DNA from: JASLDZ01 sp964235945
Lineage (GTDB): Bacteria > Pseudomonadota > Alphaproteobacteria > Caulobacterales > Caulobacteraceae
Assembly (NCBI GenBank): GCA_964235945.1
Contig: CAXSDV010000003.1
Location: 38,180 to 102,179 of the forward strand
Direction of reading: 5' to 3'
DNA length: 64,000 nt
Shown: positions 17,305-25,855 of the stretch, piece by piece
Numbering within the stretch: position 1 is the stretch's first letter
How the letters are laid out: each line of letters opens with the position of its first letter
Made by a program: the position numbers and the translations under genes
The notes under the pieces: model-generated
The model's database searches: none
What the model was told of the DNA's origin: nothing
The model's input: the letters and a program-made list of their open reading frames with translations, nothing else

Positions 17305-19042
17305 CCTCCAGGGCGGCCGCCAGCGCGCCGGCGTAGCGGGCGCGGGCGCGCAGGAGCCGCGCGTGCTCGGCCGGCCAGCCCGCGTGGGCGTCCGCCGCCA
17401 TGCTCCACAGGCCGAGCTGGAAGGCGAGGTAGGCGAGCGTGTGGAAGGCGAGCCGTTCGCCGTCCACCACGAGGTCCCGCGCGAGGCGGGCGGCGGCCGC
17501 GGCGTCCAGGGCGAGTTCCACCTGGGCGCCCGCCACGTCCCAGGCCACGTCCTGGGCGCCGATCAGGTCGTGGGCGCGGGCGTGGTCCAGCGCGTCGGTC
17601 TTGAGCAGGCCGCCGTCGGGCGGGAGCATCCACTCGTGCAGGTGCAGCCGGTTGTCGGTCCACACGCGCCGGCCGCGCGCGGCGAGGGCGGCCAGGCGCG
17701 GCTCCCACGCGTCCAGCGGTCGCGCGGCCTCTTCGCCCAACGCTTCCGCGGCGTTGGCGCGCGCCATGGCGAGGAGGGTCCGCAGGTCCGCCCCGTCGCC
17801 TTCCCCGGCGGGGAAAGCCCGCGCGCGGAAGGCGAGGTGGGCGCCCACCGCGGCGGCGGCGCGTCCGCGGTCGGCGGGCGTGTCCGCCAACGGGCGCGCG
17901 CCCTCCAGCCAAGGCTCCACCAGCCAGCCGCCGCGCAGCGCCAGCGGCTCGGGCGAGAGGCCGGCGGCGTGCAGCGCCCGGGCGCGGGCGAGCTTGGCCG
18001 CGCCCTCGCGGCCGCCCAGCCCCGCCCACTTGAGGCGGAACGCGCCGCGCGCCGTCTCCAGGCGGAACTTGAGCCGCTCGGCGCCGGCGTCCACGGCGGG
18101 CCAGTGCGCCTCCTCCGCGTAGAGGCGCGCGCGCCAGGCCCCGCCGGACAGGTCCTCCAGCGGGCCGAGGGCGGGGCCGACCACGTCCTCCAGTCGCCGC
18201 GCCAGCCCCCGAACCGCGTCGTGCGGGTCGAGCTCGGGACGGTCGCCGCCCGCGACGCGGCGGGTCGCCGCCCAGCGCGCGCGGCGCACCTCCCCCGCCT
18301 GCGGGCCGAGGTCGCCGGCGTGGCCGGGCAGGGCCACCAGCCGCGCGCGGTCCACGCCGGCCGCCTCCAGCGCGTCCAGCGCCGCGGCGAGGGAGGAGCC
18401 CGACAGGCCCGGTCCCTCGTCGGCCACCGCCCAGGTGCGCCCGGCCTCGCGCCGCCACTCGGCCAGGAGCGGCGGGGCGACGGCGAGCCGGCGGTCGAAC
18501 GGGTGGCCGACCGGGCGCACGGTGACGGGAACGGGGGCGCCCACCGCCGCCGCCGCCATGGCCGCTAGCCCCGCGCCGATGGAGCGCAGGCCCAGCACCC
18601 GGCTTTGCGCGTCCAGCCCCGCGGCGCGCGCGGCCTCCGCGTGGCCCTCGGGCTGGAGCGCATAGAAGGCGTAACCCTCCGCCAGCCGCACCTCGACCTC
18701 CGGCGGGAAGGGCAGGGCGGCCAGCGCTTCGGCCGAGGCGGGCGCGCACGGCGCGTCGCCCTCGAAGCCCGCGCGCCAGGAGGCGTCCACACGCCGGGCG
18801 AGATCGGTCAGCCACGTCATCGCGGCGGCGTGCAGAGGGGTGCGCGCGTCTTCGCCGGTATCCGCGAACTCGGCGTCGACCAGGCCCTGGACGAGGGCGG
18901 CGGCGTCCACGAAGGCGTCCGTCAGCCGGGCGTGGCGCGCCGCTCCGGCGGGCGCGGCCGCCAGCCCCGCCAGTTCGGCGCGGATGCGGCGGAGTTCGGC
19001 GGCGGGGTCCAGCCGGGAGACGGCGTCGCCGTAGACGATCAC
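17294..19042 (-). CDS. PRTase-like / aminoglycoside-phosphotransferase-like fusion protein of unknown function
   Basis: This 582-residue protein is not assignable to a named enzyme. Residues ~148-217 look like a phosphoribosyltransferase core: VLGLRSIGAGLAA (149-161) as the first loop and VADEGPGLSGSS (206-217) in place of the PRPP loop. The second half resembles an APH-like kinase: LKFRLETARGAFRLKW, a hinge-like WLVEPWLEG, then TDNRLHLHEWML and LIGAQDVAWDVAGAQVE where catalytic and metal residues would lie. GTG 19042 overlaps the preceding phosphatase stop. It is the last gene of the ino1 operon, which suggests a role in phosphorylating or salvaging an inositol or pentose compound. That role is inference. 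Confidence 0.7.
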   Translation of the reverse strand: MIVYGDAVSRLDPAAELRRIRAELAGLAAAPAGAARHARLTDAFVDAAALVQGLVDAEFADTGEDARTPLHAAAMTWLTDLARRVDASWRAGFEGDAPCAPASAEALAALPFPPEVEVRLAEGYAFYALQPEGHAEAARAAGLDAQSRVLGLRSIGAGLAAMAAAAVGAPVPVTVRPVGHPFDRRLAVAPPLLAEWRREAGRTWAVADEGPGLSGSSLAAALDALEAAGVDRARLVALPGHAGDLGPQAGEVRRARWAATRRVAGGDRPELDPHDAVRGLARRLEDVVGPALGPLEDLSGGAWRARLYAEEAHWPAVDAGAERLKFRLETARGAFRLKWAGLGGREGAAKLARARALHAAGLSPEPLALRGGWLVEPWLEGARPLADTPADRGRAAAAVGAHLAFRARAFPAGEGDGADLRTLLAMARANAAEALGEEAARPLDAWEPRLAALAARGRRVWTDNRLHLHEWMLPPDGGLLKTDALDHARAHDLIGAQDVAWDVAGAQVELALDAAAAARLARDLVVDGERLAFHTLAYLAFQLGLWSMAADAHAGWPAEHARLLRARARYAGALAAALEVNA

Positions 19043-19557
19043 GGGGCGGCGGCGTCCTCGCGCAGGTGGCGGTAGGCGATCGCCGCGAAGGCGTCGAAGT
19101 CCGGCGCGGCGATCCCCCGCGCCTCCAGCCACGCCGCCCAGGCCCCGTACTGGGCGGGCGAGGGTGAGACCTGCCAGCGGGCGGCCTTGGCGCGCTCCAG
19201 CGCGTCCAGGGGGGTCGCCCCCGCGTCCACCAGCGCGCACAGCGCCAGCAGGGCCGAGCGGCCCACCCCTTCGCGGCAGTGGACCACCGCGCGGCGGCCG
19301 CGCACGAACGCCACGCCCCGGTCGAGGTCGGCGCCCGTGACGGCGTGGTGGTCGGGGGTGGGCAGGTGCAGGAAGGCGATCCCCGCCGCCGCCAGCGCCC
19401 CCGGGTCGTCGCGGGCCTCCGCGCGCAGGTCCACGGCCGCGGTCACGCCCTGCGCGCCCAGGGCGGGCCAGGCCGAGGTCGGCAGCTCGCCCGCCACGGC
19501 GAGGTCCGGCGTGATCCAGTCGAGGTTCAACGCCCCGGCCGGCGCGGCCCCGGTCAC
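19039..19557 (-). CDS. dual-specificity/tyrosine-type protein phosphatase family
   Basis: This 172-residue enzyme has the Cys-phosphatase signature VHCREGVGRSA (HCX5R) in its second half, preceded by LPTPDHHAVT, where an acid loop Asp is expected. N-terminal NLDWITPDLAVAGELP is the typical DSP opening. It may act on protein, lipid or sugar phosphates; inositol phosphates are plausible because ino1 is upstream in the same operon. GTG 19557 overlaps the glycosidase stop, and its own stop overlaps the fusion gene start. Confidence 0.85.
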   Translation of the reverse strand: MTGAAPAGALNLDWITPDLAVAGELPTSAWPALGAQGVTAAVDLRAEARDDPGALAAAGIAFLHLPTPDHHAVTGADLDRGVAFVRGRRAVVHCREGVGRSALLALCALVDAGATPLDALERAKAARWQVSPSPAQYGAWAAWLEARGIAAPDFDAFAAIAYRHLREDAAAP

Positions 19558-20489
19558 GCCGGGGCGGACCGGGGCGCGGCGGCGGCGGCGGGCGCCGGGG
19601 CGTAGCGCTCCACCATCTCCGTGCAGAAGTCGGCGAAGGCGGACGGGTCGCGCGGGGCGCTGGTGTGGTGCGGCTCGATCCCCAGCTCCTCCGGGGTGAA
19701 GCAGAAGGTCGTGGTGACGTCGAAGCCGGCCAGCGCCTCCATCTGCCGGTCGAACCAGTCGAGCGCGCCCGGGCGCAGGCGGTCGGCCCAGGAGAGGCCC
19801 GTGCGCAGGTAGGTGACGCCCAGCTCCTTCATCCAGCGCACCGCGTCGTCCAGCCGGTGGTCCTCGTAGTGGAACCATTGGCACAGCCCCAGGCCGTCGG
19901 GGCCGGCGTGGGGCCGGAAGGCCTCCAGCGCCTTCTTGGGCCGGCCGGTCTCGTCCAAGAGGCCCATGGCGAAATGGCGGTAGTAGGAGGAGCCCTCCGC
20001 CTCCTTGTGGCGGGTGGTCGCCTCCCAGGCCTGGGGCAGGTCGTAGAGCGAGTACCAGTGGATGCGCGGCGCCCGGCCGACCAGAAGTTCGGCGCTGCGC
20101 GTGACGCCCCAGGCGGCCACCTCCTCCGCCCCGAAGGAGGAGACGCCCACCTCGCTGACCCACAGGGGCCGGTCGCCGATCACCGGGCGGATCTCGTCGA
20201 GCTTGCTCGGCCAGTCGTGGATCGACCACAGGTTCCAGTCGAGCGGGAAGCCGTGCACGGCCACCACGTCGATCTCGTCCATCGCGCCGTAGCCGGTCAG
20301 TCGGTTGATGAAGGAGGGGTCGATGGGGCTCATCCCGCCCAGCACCCGGGGCAGGCGCGGGTTGGCGGCCTTGATCGCGCGGCCGCCCGCCTTCACGAGG
20401 TCGCCGAACTTGGACCAGTCCGGGTCGACGCCGGGGTCCCAGTGGCTCTTGTTGTTGGGCTCGTTCCAGATCATCGCCGCTTCGATCAA
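19554..20489 (-). CDS. GH39-like glycoside hydrolase, apparently circularly permuted
   Basis: This TIM-barrel glycosidase-like protein has 311 residues. The acid/base motif IWNEPNN is at residues 7-13, almost at the N-terminus, and a second Glu is Glu113 in LWVSEVGVSSFG. Residues ~200-298 (DDAVRWMKELGVTYLRTGLSW, FDRQMEAL, FCFTPEELG, FADFCTEMVERYAP) look like the segment that normally precedes WNEPNN in GH39/GH5-type barrels. So the order is swapped. No signal peptide is present, so it is cytoplasmic. TTG 20489 overlaps the phosphatase stop (TTGA); ATG 20474 is the alternative. The substrate is unknown, and the operon suggests an inositol- or pentose-containing glycoside. Confidence 0.75.
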   Translation of the reverse strand: MIEAAMIWNEPNNKSHWDPGVDPDWSKFGDLVKAGGRAIKAANPRLPRVLGGMSPIDPSFINRLTGYGAMDEIDVVAVHGFPLDWNLWSIHDWPSKLDEIRPVIGDRPLWVSEVGVSSFGAEEVAAWGVTRSAELLVGRAPRIHWYSLYDLPQAWEATTRHKEAEGSSYYRHFAMGLLDETGRPKKALEAFRPHAGPDGLGLCQWFHYEDHRLDDAVRWMKELGVTYLRTGLSWADRLRPGALDWFDRQMEALAGFDVTTTFCFTPEELGIEPHHTSAPRDPSAFADFCTEMVERYAPAPAAAAAPRSAPA

Positions 20490-21100
20490 GGGCGGGGCTC
20501 CTGTGGGATGGCCGGGGCCAGGGCGTTGACGCGCAGCACCTTGGCCCCCCAGTCGCCGGTGACGACGGTGGTGACGGAGGCGGGCGAGATCTCGAGGCGG
20601 TGGTGCAGGTCCAGGCCGATTCCCAGCCACCAGCACACCAGCGCCTTGACGATGTCCGAGTGGCACACGGCCACCACCGTCCCGTCCGGGTGGGCGGCCG
20701 CCATCTCCTGCACGGCGCGGGCGGCGCGCACCTGCGCCTCGCCCAGGCTCTCGCCGTTCGGCGGGCGGTTGAGCGAGCGGCGCTCGTTCCAGGCGGTCCA
20801 GCGCGGGTCGGCTTGCAGTTCGTCGAAGGTCATCCCCGTCCAGTCGCCGAAGTCGACCTCGACCAGGCCGGGCGTCTCCACCAGCGGGGCGCCCAGCGCC
20901 TCGGCCAGGGGGGCGGCGGTCTCCCGCGCGCGCTGGAGCGGGCTCGTGTGGACGGCGTCGGCGCCCTCGGGGATCAGCGTGGCGACCCGGCGCGCCTGGG
21001 CGTGGCCCTCGTCGGACAGGCCCACCCCCTCCATGCGCCCGCACAGCACCCGGTTCAGCCGGCCGTGCGTCCCGTGGCGCACGAGGTGCAGGAGGGTCAC
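20486..21100 (-). CDS. histidine phosphatase superfamily protein
   Basis: This 204-residue enzyme has the phospho-His motif HLVRHGTHG at the N-terminus, TSPLQRARETA, VEVDFGDWTGMTF and the second catalytic His in VAVCHSD. These are typical of the CobC/GpmB/phosphatase branch. GTG 21100 overlaps the ino1 stop. Directly after inositol-3-phosphate synthase it may dephosphorylate inositol phosphate or a sugar phosphate. Family membership is firm and substrate is inference. Confidence 0.87.
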   Translation of the reverse strand: MTLLHLVRHGTHGRLNRVLCGRMEGVGLSDEGHAQARRVATLIPEGADAVHTSPLQRARETAAPLAEALGAPLVETPGLVEVDFGDWTGMTFDELQADPRWTAWNERRSLNRPPNGESLGEAQVRAARAVQEMAAAHPDGTVVAVCHSDIVKALVCWWLGIGLDLHHRLEISPASVTTVVTGDWGAKVLRVNALAPAIPQEPRP

Positions 21101-22209
21101 GCCGGCCCCGCGATGAAGGCCTCCACCTTGGCGCGCGCCTCCTCGTCGGTGAACTGCACGGCCGGGCTCTTCATGAACCAGGCGGAGGGGCCCTCCAGCG
21201 CGCCGCCCACCCCGCGGTCGAGCGCCAGCTTGGCGCAGCGCACCGCGTCGATCACCACGCCGGCGCTGTTGGGGCTGTCCCACACCTCCAGCTTGAGCTC
21301 GATGTTGAGCGGCACGTCGCCGAAGGTCGTGCCCTCCAGGCGGATGAAGGCGAACTTCCGGTCGGTCAGCCAGGGCACGAAGTCGCTGGGGCCGACGTGG
21401 ACGTCGCCGGCGGGCAGGGGCGTCTCCAACTGGCTGGTGACGGCCTGGGTCTTGCTGATCTTTTTGGACTCGAGCCGCTCGCGCTCCAGCATGTTCTGGA
21501 AGTCGGCGTTGCCGCCCACGTTGAGCTGGTAGGTGCGGTCCAGCCGCACGCCGCGCTCGCGGAACAGGTTGGCCAGCACCCGGTGGACGATGGTGGCGCC
21601 CACCTGGCTCTTGATGTCGTCGCCCACGATGGGCAGGCCCGCCGCTTCGAAGCGCGCGCGCCAGGCGGGGTCCGACGCGATGAACACCGGCACGCAGTTG
21701 ACGAAGCCGCAGCCCGCCGCCAGCGCCGCCTCCGCGTAGTGCTCCGTGGCCGCCTGGCTGCCCACGGGCAGGTAGGAGATCACCACGTCCGCTCCCGCCT
21801 CGCGCAGGGCGGCGGCCACGTCGCAGGGCGCTTCGGCCGCTTCGGGCACCTCGTCCTTCAGGTACTTGCCGATGCCGTCCAGCGTCGGCCCCCGCCGCAC
21901 GACCACGCCGCGGGGCTCGGGCCGGGCGAACACGTGGGTGTTGTTGGGGCCGGCGAAGATCGCCTCCGACACGTCGCGCCCCACCTTGGCGGCCGACACG
22001 TCAAAGGCGGCGGCCACCTCGATGTCCTCGATGCGGTAGCCGCCCAGGTCCGGGTGCATGAGCCCCGGGACGGGCGCGTTGGAGCGCACGCCCGAATAGT
22101 GCGCCAGCCCCTGCACGAAGGAGGAGGCGCAGTTGCCCACGCCCACGATCCCCACGCGCAGCTTGCGGCGCGACGGTTCGGTCGAGGGGGGGTGCAGCGA
22201 TCCGTCCAT
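21097..22209 (-). CDS. ino1: myo-inositol-3-phosphate synthase
   Basis: This enzyme converts glucose-6-phosphate to inositol-3-phosphate with NAD. The 370-residue length matches the short actinobacterial/archaeal type. It shows GIVGVGNCASSFVQG near residue 20, YLPVGSQAATEHYAEAAL, FVNCVPVFIAS and the core GDDIKSQVGATIVHRVL. NVGGNADFQNM, SKKISKTQAV and VGPSDFVPWL complete the family pattern. Inositol synthesis is uncommon in alphaproteobacteria. It is first in a five-gene operon linked by 4-base overlaps and divergent from the 22351 gene. Confidence 0.94.
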   Translation of the reverse strand: MDGSLHPPSTEPSRRKLRVGIVGVGNCASSFVQGLAHYSGVRSNAPVPGLMHPDLGGYRIEDIEVAAAFDVSAAKVGRDVSEAIFAGPNNTHVFARPEPRGVVVRRGPTLDGIGKYLKDEVPEAAEAPCDVAAALREAGADVVISYLPVGSQAATEHYAEAALAAGCGFVNCVPVFIASDPAWRARFEAAGLPIVGDDIKSQVGATIVHRVLANLFRERGVRLDRTYQLNVGGNADFQNMLERERLESKKISKTQAVTSQLETPLPAGDVHVGPSDFVPWLTDRKFAFIRLEGTTFGDVPLNIELKLEVWDSPNSAGVVIDAVRCAKLALDRGVGGALEGPSAWFMKSPAVQFTDEEARAKVEAFIAGPA

Positions 22210-22350
22210 CCGTGTCCGTACGGTCAGCCTCGGGAAGCTTTGTAGCCTAGACGGACGGGCCCGCCCCCGCCAGCGGGTTTGTTGATCCGCCGGAACGGGT
22301 TATGACAAGGCCACGTTTCGGGCGGGCAACCGCCAAGCCCGGAGAAGCCC
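22210..22350. promoter_or_regulatory. divergent promoter region for the ino1 operon and the epimerase arm
   Basis: This 141-base gap separates the minus-strand ino1 operon from the plus-strand genes beginning at 22351. It holds one of the few AT-richer spots locally (GGTTTGTTGATCC ... GGGTTATGACAAGG, about 22275-22310). A loose -35/-10 pair for the plus strand can be proposed there, but no operator motif is recognisable. Both transcripts are likely to start here. Confidence 0.4.
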
Positions 22351-22620
22351 ATGTCCGCCGCCGAAACCATCATCGACCACGACCAGATCAAGAAGTGGGC
22401 CGAGTCGCGCGGCGGCCGCCCCTCCAAGGTGCAGACCAAGGACGCCCACGACGGTTCGGGCATCCTGCGGTTCGATTTCCAGGAGAAGGACGAGAACCTA
22501 GAGGAGATCTCCTGGGAGGAGTTCTTCCAGATCTTCGACGACAACAAGCTCGCCTTCCTCGAGCAGGACAAGACCGCCAGCGGCGCCACCAGCCGCTTCT
22601 TCAAGTTCGTGAAAAGGTAG
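22351..22620 (+). CDS. conserved small acidic protein of unknown function
   Basis: This 89-residue acidic soluble protein has the pattern IDHDQIKKWAESRGGRPSKV, ILRFDF, LEEISWEEFFQIFDDNKLAFL and a C-terminal FFKFVKR. The layout matches a widespread small protein family sometimes misannotated as a glucan-branching enzyme; no catalytic function is known to me. A GGAGA ribosome site precedes the ATG. It is the first gene of the plus-strand arm, 22 bases before the epimerase gene. Confidence 0.8.
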   Translation: MSAAETIIDHDQIKKWAESRGGRPSKVQTKDAHDGSGILRFDFQEKDENLEEISWEEFFQIFDDNKLAFLEQDKTASGATSRFFKFVKR

Positions 22621-22642
22621 GCGTCAATGGAGCGACCCGCGC

Positions 22643-23752
22643 GTGGCTGAGACCGTCCTGATCACCGGCGGGGCCGGCTTCATCGGCCGTTACGTGGCCG
22701 ACGAGCTTCTCGCCCGGGGCTGCCACGTGCGGGTGCTCGACTCGCTGATCGAGCAGGTCCACGGCGGCCGGGGCCGGCCGCCGGAACTGTCGAAGGAGGT
22801 AGAGCTCGTCGTGGCCGACGTGCGCGACGAAACGGAGGTGCTCAAGGCGCTCCACGGCGTGGACAGCGTGGTCCACCTCGCCGCCGAGGTGGGGGTGGGC
22901 CAGAGCATGTACGCGGTGGACCGCTACACCTCCGTCAACGACCACGGCACCGCGGTGCTGTTCCAGCAGCTGATCGCCAAGCCCGTGCGGCGGGTGGTGA
23001 CGGCCTCCTCCATGTCGATCTACGGCGAGGGGCTGTACCGCGACGCGGACGGCGCCTTGCACGAAGAGGTGGTGCGTGGGGGCCGCAACGCCGACGGGAG
23101 CTGGGACCCGCAGGACGCCCGGGGCCGCCCGCTCACGCCGGCGCCTACGCCCGAGTGGAAGCGTCCGACGCTGGCCAGCATCTACGCCCTGGGCAAGTAC
23201 GTGCAGGAGCGCATGACGCTGACGCTCTGCCCGCCCTACGGCATGGAGTGCTCGGCCCTGCGCCTGTGGAACGCCTACGGGCCGGGCCAAGCGCTCTCCA
23301 ACCCCTACACGGGCGTGCTGGCGATCTTCTCCTCGCGCCTCGCCAACGGCCAGGCCCCGCTCGTGTTCGAGGACGGGATGCAGCAGCGCGACTTCGTGCA
23401 CGTGCGCGACGTGGCGCGCGCCTTCGCCGCCGCGCTCTACGAACCCCGGGCGGACGGCCAGGTGTTCAACATCGGCTCGGGCGACGTATTCACGGTCAAC
23501 CAGGTGGCCGCCGCGGTGGCCAAGGCCATGGGCGTGGACGCCGAGCCGCAGGTCGCCGGCAAGGCGCGCACCGGCGACATCCGCCACTGCATCCCCGACA
23601 TCTCCAAGGCGCGCGGCGAGCTGGGCTTCGCGCCGAGGGAGGACTTCATGGCGGGCCTCGCCGAGCTCGCCGAATGGGTCGGCCGCCAGGAGGCGGTGGA
23701 CAACGTGGCCCACGCCGCCAAGGAGCTGGAGACGCGGGGGCTGGTCGTATGA
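22643..23752 (+). CDS. NAD-dependent sugar epimerase/dehydratase (extended SDR) A
   Basis: This 369-residue extended SDR has ITGGAGFIGRYVADELL at the N-terminus, HLAAEVGVGQS, the Ser-containing TASSMSIYGEG and the active-site SIYALGKYVQERM with Tyr and Lys. WNAYGPGQALSNPYTGV and RDFVHVRDVARAF bind the nucleotide sugar. An insert around residues 140-165 (RGGRNADGSWDPQDARGRPL) is larger than in GalE or RmlB. The NDP-sugar is unknown. GTG 22643 is used, and the end overlaps epimerase B (ATGA). Confidence 0.88.
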   Translation: MAETVLITGGAGFIGRYVADELLARGCHVRVLDSLIEQVHGGRGRPPELSKEVELVVADVRDETEVLKALHGVDSVVHLAAEVGVGQSMYAVDRYTSVNDHGTAVLFQQLIAKPVRRVVTASSMSIYGEGLYRDADGALHEEVVRGGRNADGSWDPQDARGRPLTPAPTPEWKRPTLASIYALGKYVQERMTLTLCPPYGMECSALRLWNAYGPGQALSNPYTGVLAIFSSRLANGQAPLVFEDGMQQRDFVHVRDVARAFAAALYEPRADGQVFNIGSGDVFTVNQVAAAVAKAMGVDAEPQVAGKARTGDIRHCIPDISKARGELGFAPREDFMAGLAELAEWVGRQEAVDNVAHAAKELETRGLVV

Positions 23753-24831
23753 GCGACGGCGAGGCCCCCGTCCTCGTCACGGGCGGGGCGGGCTTCATCG
23801 GCTGCAACATCGCCGACCGCCTGCTGCGCGACGGCCACCGGGTGCGCGTCTACGACAAGCTGGCGCGGGCGGGGGTGGAGGCCAACCTCGACTGGCTGCG
23901 CGGCCGCCACGGCGACCGGGTGGAGGCGGTGGTCGCCGACGTGCGCGACCGCGCCGCCCTGGCCGCCGCCGCCCAGGGCGTGTCCGCCGTGTTCCACATG
24001 GCCGCCCAGGTGGCGGTCACCACCAGCCTCGTCGACCCGGTGGAGGACTTCGAGGTCAACCTGGGCGCGACCCTGGCCCTCTTGGAGGCGCTGCGCGCCC
24101 AGGGCGGGCGCATTCCGCTGGTGTTCGCCTCCACCAACAAGGTCTACGGCGACCTGGCGGACGTGGAGTTCCACCTGGAGGGCGAGCGTTACGTTCCGGC
24201 CGACGCGGCGCTCGCGGCCCACGGGGTGGGCGAGGGCCGGCCGCTCGACTTCCACACGCCCTACGGCTGCAGCAAGGGCGCGGCCGACCAGTACGTGCTC
24301 GACTACGCCCGCAGCTACGACCTGCCCACCTGCGTCATGCGCATGTCCTGCGTGTACGGCCCGCGCCAGATGGGCACGGAGGACCAGGGCTGGGTGGCGC
24401 ACTTCCTGATCCGCGCGCTGGAGGGCGAGCCGATCACCCTCTACGGCGACGGCCGCCAGGTGCGCGACATCCTGCAGGTGGGCGACGTGGTGGAGGCCTA
24501 CCTGGCCGCCTGGCGCGACATCGAGGCGGTGCGCGGCCGCGCCTTCAACCTGGGCGGCGGGCCGGACAACGCGGTCAGCCTGCGCGAGCTCCTGGCCTAC
24601 ATCGGCGAGCTCACCGGCCGCCCCGTCGACGTGGCCTACGCCGACTGGCGCCGGGGCGACCAGCGCTACTTCGTCGCCGACATGCGCGCCGCGCAGTCCG
24701 CCCTGCGCCTCGCCCCCCGCACCGACTGGCGCGACGGCGTGGCGGGCCTGGCCGACTGGCTGGCCGAGCACCGCGGCCTGCGCCGCAACGCCCCCCTTTC
24801 CGCCGCGCCCGCCCTCGCCGGCGCGGGCTGA
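23749..24831 (+). CDS. CDP-paratose 2-epimerase-like extended SDR B
   Basis: This 360-residue SDR has VTGGAGFIGCNIADRLL, MAAQVAVTTSLVDPVEDFEVN, the marker FASTNKVYGD, YGCSKGAADQYVLDYAR with Tyr and Lys, and CVYGPRQMGTEDQGWVAHF. The last two are characteristic of the CDP-paratose/tyvelose 2-epimerase branch, which contains enzymes of other substrates as well. No CDP-glucose pathway genes are in the window, so a different NDP-sugar is likely. It overlaps epimerase A by 4 bases and is followed by a 58-base gap. Confidence 0.86.
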   Translation: MSDGEAPVLVTGGAGFIGCNIADRLLRDGHRVRVYDKLARAGVEANLDWLRGRHGDRVEAVVADVRDRAALAAAAQGVSAVFHMAAQVAVTTSLVDPVEDFEVNLGATLALLEALRAQGGRIPLVFASTNKVYGDLADVEFHLEGERYVPADAALAAHGVGEGRPLDFHTPYGCSKGAADQYVLDYARSYDLPTCVMRMSCVYGPRQMGTEDQGWVAHFLIRALEGEPITLYGDGRQVRDILQVGDVVEAYLAAWRDIEAVRGRAFNLGGGPDNAVSLRELLAYIGELTGRPVDVAYADWRRGDQRYFVADMRAAQSALRLAPRTDWRDGVAGLADWLAEHRGLRRNAPLSAAPALAGAG

Positions 24832-24889
24832 CCTTTCCCCCACGCAGCACGACGACCCGACCGCCTCACGGACGGGCGAAGGACATGCC

Positions 24890-25855
24890 TTGACCGAGAC
24901 CATGCGCGCCGCCGTCGTCACCGGGGCCGGCGTCGCCGAGACCCGCGACGCCCCACGCCCGGAGCCCGGCCCCGGCCAAGTGCGGCTGAAGCTGGAGGGG
25001 TGCGGGGTGTGCGCCTCCAACCTCGGGCCCTGGTCCGGGCCGGAGTGGATGCAGTTCCCCACCGCCCCCGGCGACCTCGGCCACGAGGGCTGGGGCGCCG
25101 TGGACGCGGTGGGCGAGGGCGTGGAGGGGCTCGCCGTGGGCGACCGGGTGGCGGCGCTCAGCTTCAAGAGCTACGCCCAGTACGATCTGGCCGAGGCCGA
25201 CGCGGTGGTGCGCCTGCCCGAGAGTCTGGCCGGCCGCGCCTTTCCGGGCGAGCCGCTGGCCTGCGCCATGAACATCTTCCGCAGGAGCCAAGTGGAGGCG
25301 GGTCAGACCGTGGCCATCGTCGGCATAGGCTTCCTGGGCGCGATCCTGACGCGGCTGTGCGTGCAGGCGGGCGCCCGGGTGATCGCGATCTCGCGCCGCG
25401 CCTACAGCCTGCAGGTGGCGCGCGACATGGGGGCCGCCGAGACCATCCCCATGGACGACCACTGGGCGATCATCGAGCAGGTGAAGCAGCTCACCGACGG
25501 CGTGTTCTGCGACCGGGTGATCGAGGCGGTGGGCAAGCAATGGCCGCTGGACCTCGCCGCCGAGCTGACCCGCGAGGGCGGGCGGCTGATCATCGCCGGC
25601 TACCACCAGGACGGGCCGCGCCAGGTGAACATGCAGATGTGGAACTGGCGCGGCTTCGACGTGGTCAACGCCCACGAGCGCGACCCGAAGATGTACGTGC
25701 GCGGCCTGCGCGAAGCGGTGGAGGCGGTGAGCTCCGGCCGGCTCGACCCCGCGCCGCTGTTCACCCACACCTACCCGCTGGAGCGGCTGGGCGAGGCGCT
25801 GGACGCGACGCGCGACCGGCCGGACGGCTTCCTCAAGGCGCTGGTGACCCTGTGA
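24890..25855 (+). CDS. medium-chain (zinc-type) dehydrogenase
   Basis: This MDR-family oxidoreductase of 321 residues has the catalytic-domain segment LEGCGVCASN, GDLGHEGWGAVDAVGEGV, EPLACAMN and the Rossmann motif VAIVGIGFLGA near residue 145. Cys and GHE zinc-site residues are present, while the four-Cys structural zinc loop seems absent. It likely oxidises a sugar or polyol hydroxyl. TTG 24890 is preceded by GAAGGAC; ATG 24902 is the alternative. Its stop overlaps the Gfo/Idh gene (GTGA). The pairing of MDR with Gfo/Idh near ino1 suggests inositol or keto-sugar chemistry. Confidence 0.85.
   Translation: MTETMRAAVVTGAGVAETRDAPRPEPGPGQVRLKLEGCGVCASNLGPWSGPEWMQFPTAPGDLGHEGWGAVDAVGEGVEGLAVGDRVAALSFKSYAQYDLAEADAVVRLPESLAGRAFPGEPLACAMNIFRRSQVEAGQTVAIVGIGFLGAILTRLCVQAGARVIAISRRAYSLQVARDMGAAETIPMDDHWAIIEQVKQLTDGVFCDRVIEAVGKQWPLDLAAELTREGGRLIIAGYHQDGPRQVNMQMWNWRGFDVVNAHERDPKMYVRGLREAVEAVSSGRLDPAPLFTHTYPLERLGEALDATRDRPDGFLKALVTL

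Noticed and set aside
22351..22620. Annotation of the 89-residue protein as a glucan-branching enzyme
   Set aside because: The protein is far too short and has no GH13 motif; the name is a propagated misannotation in this family.
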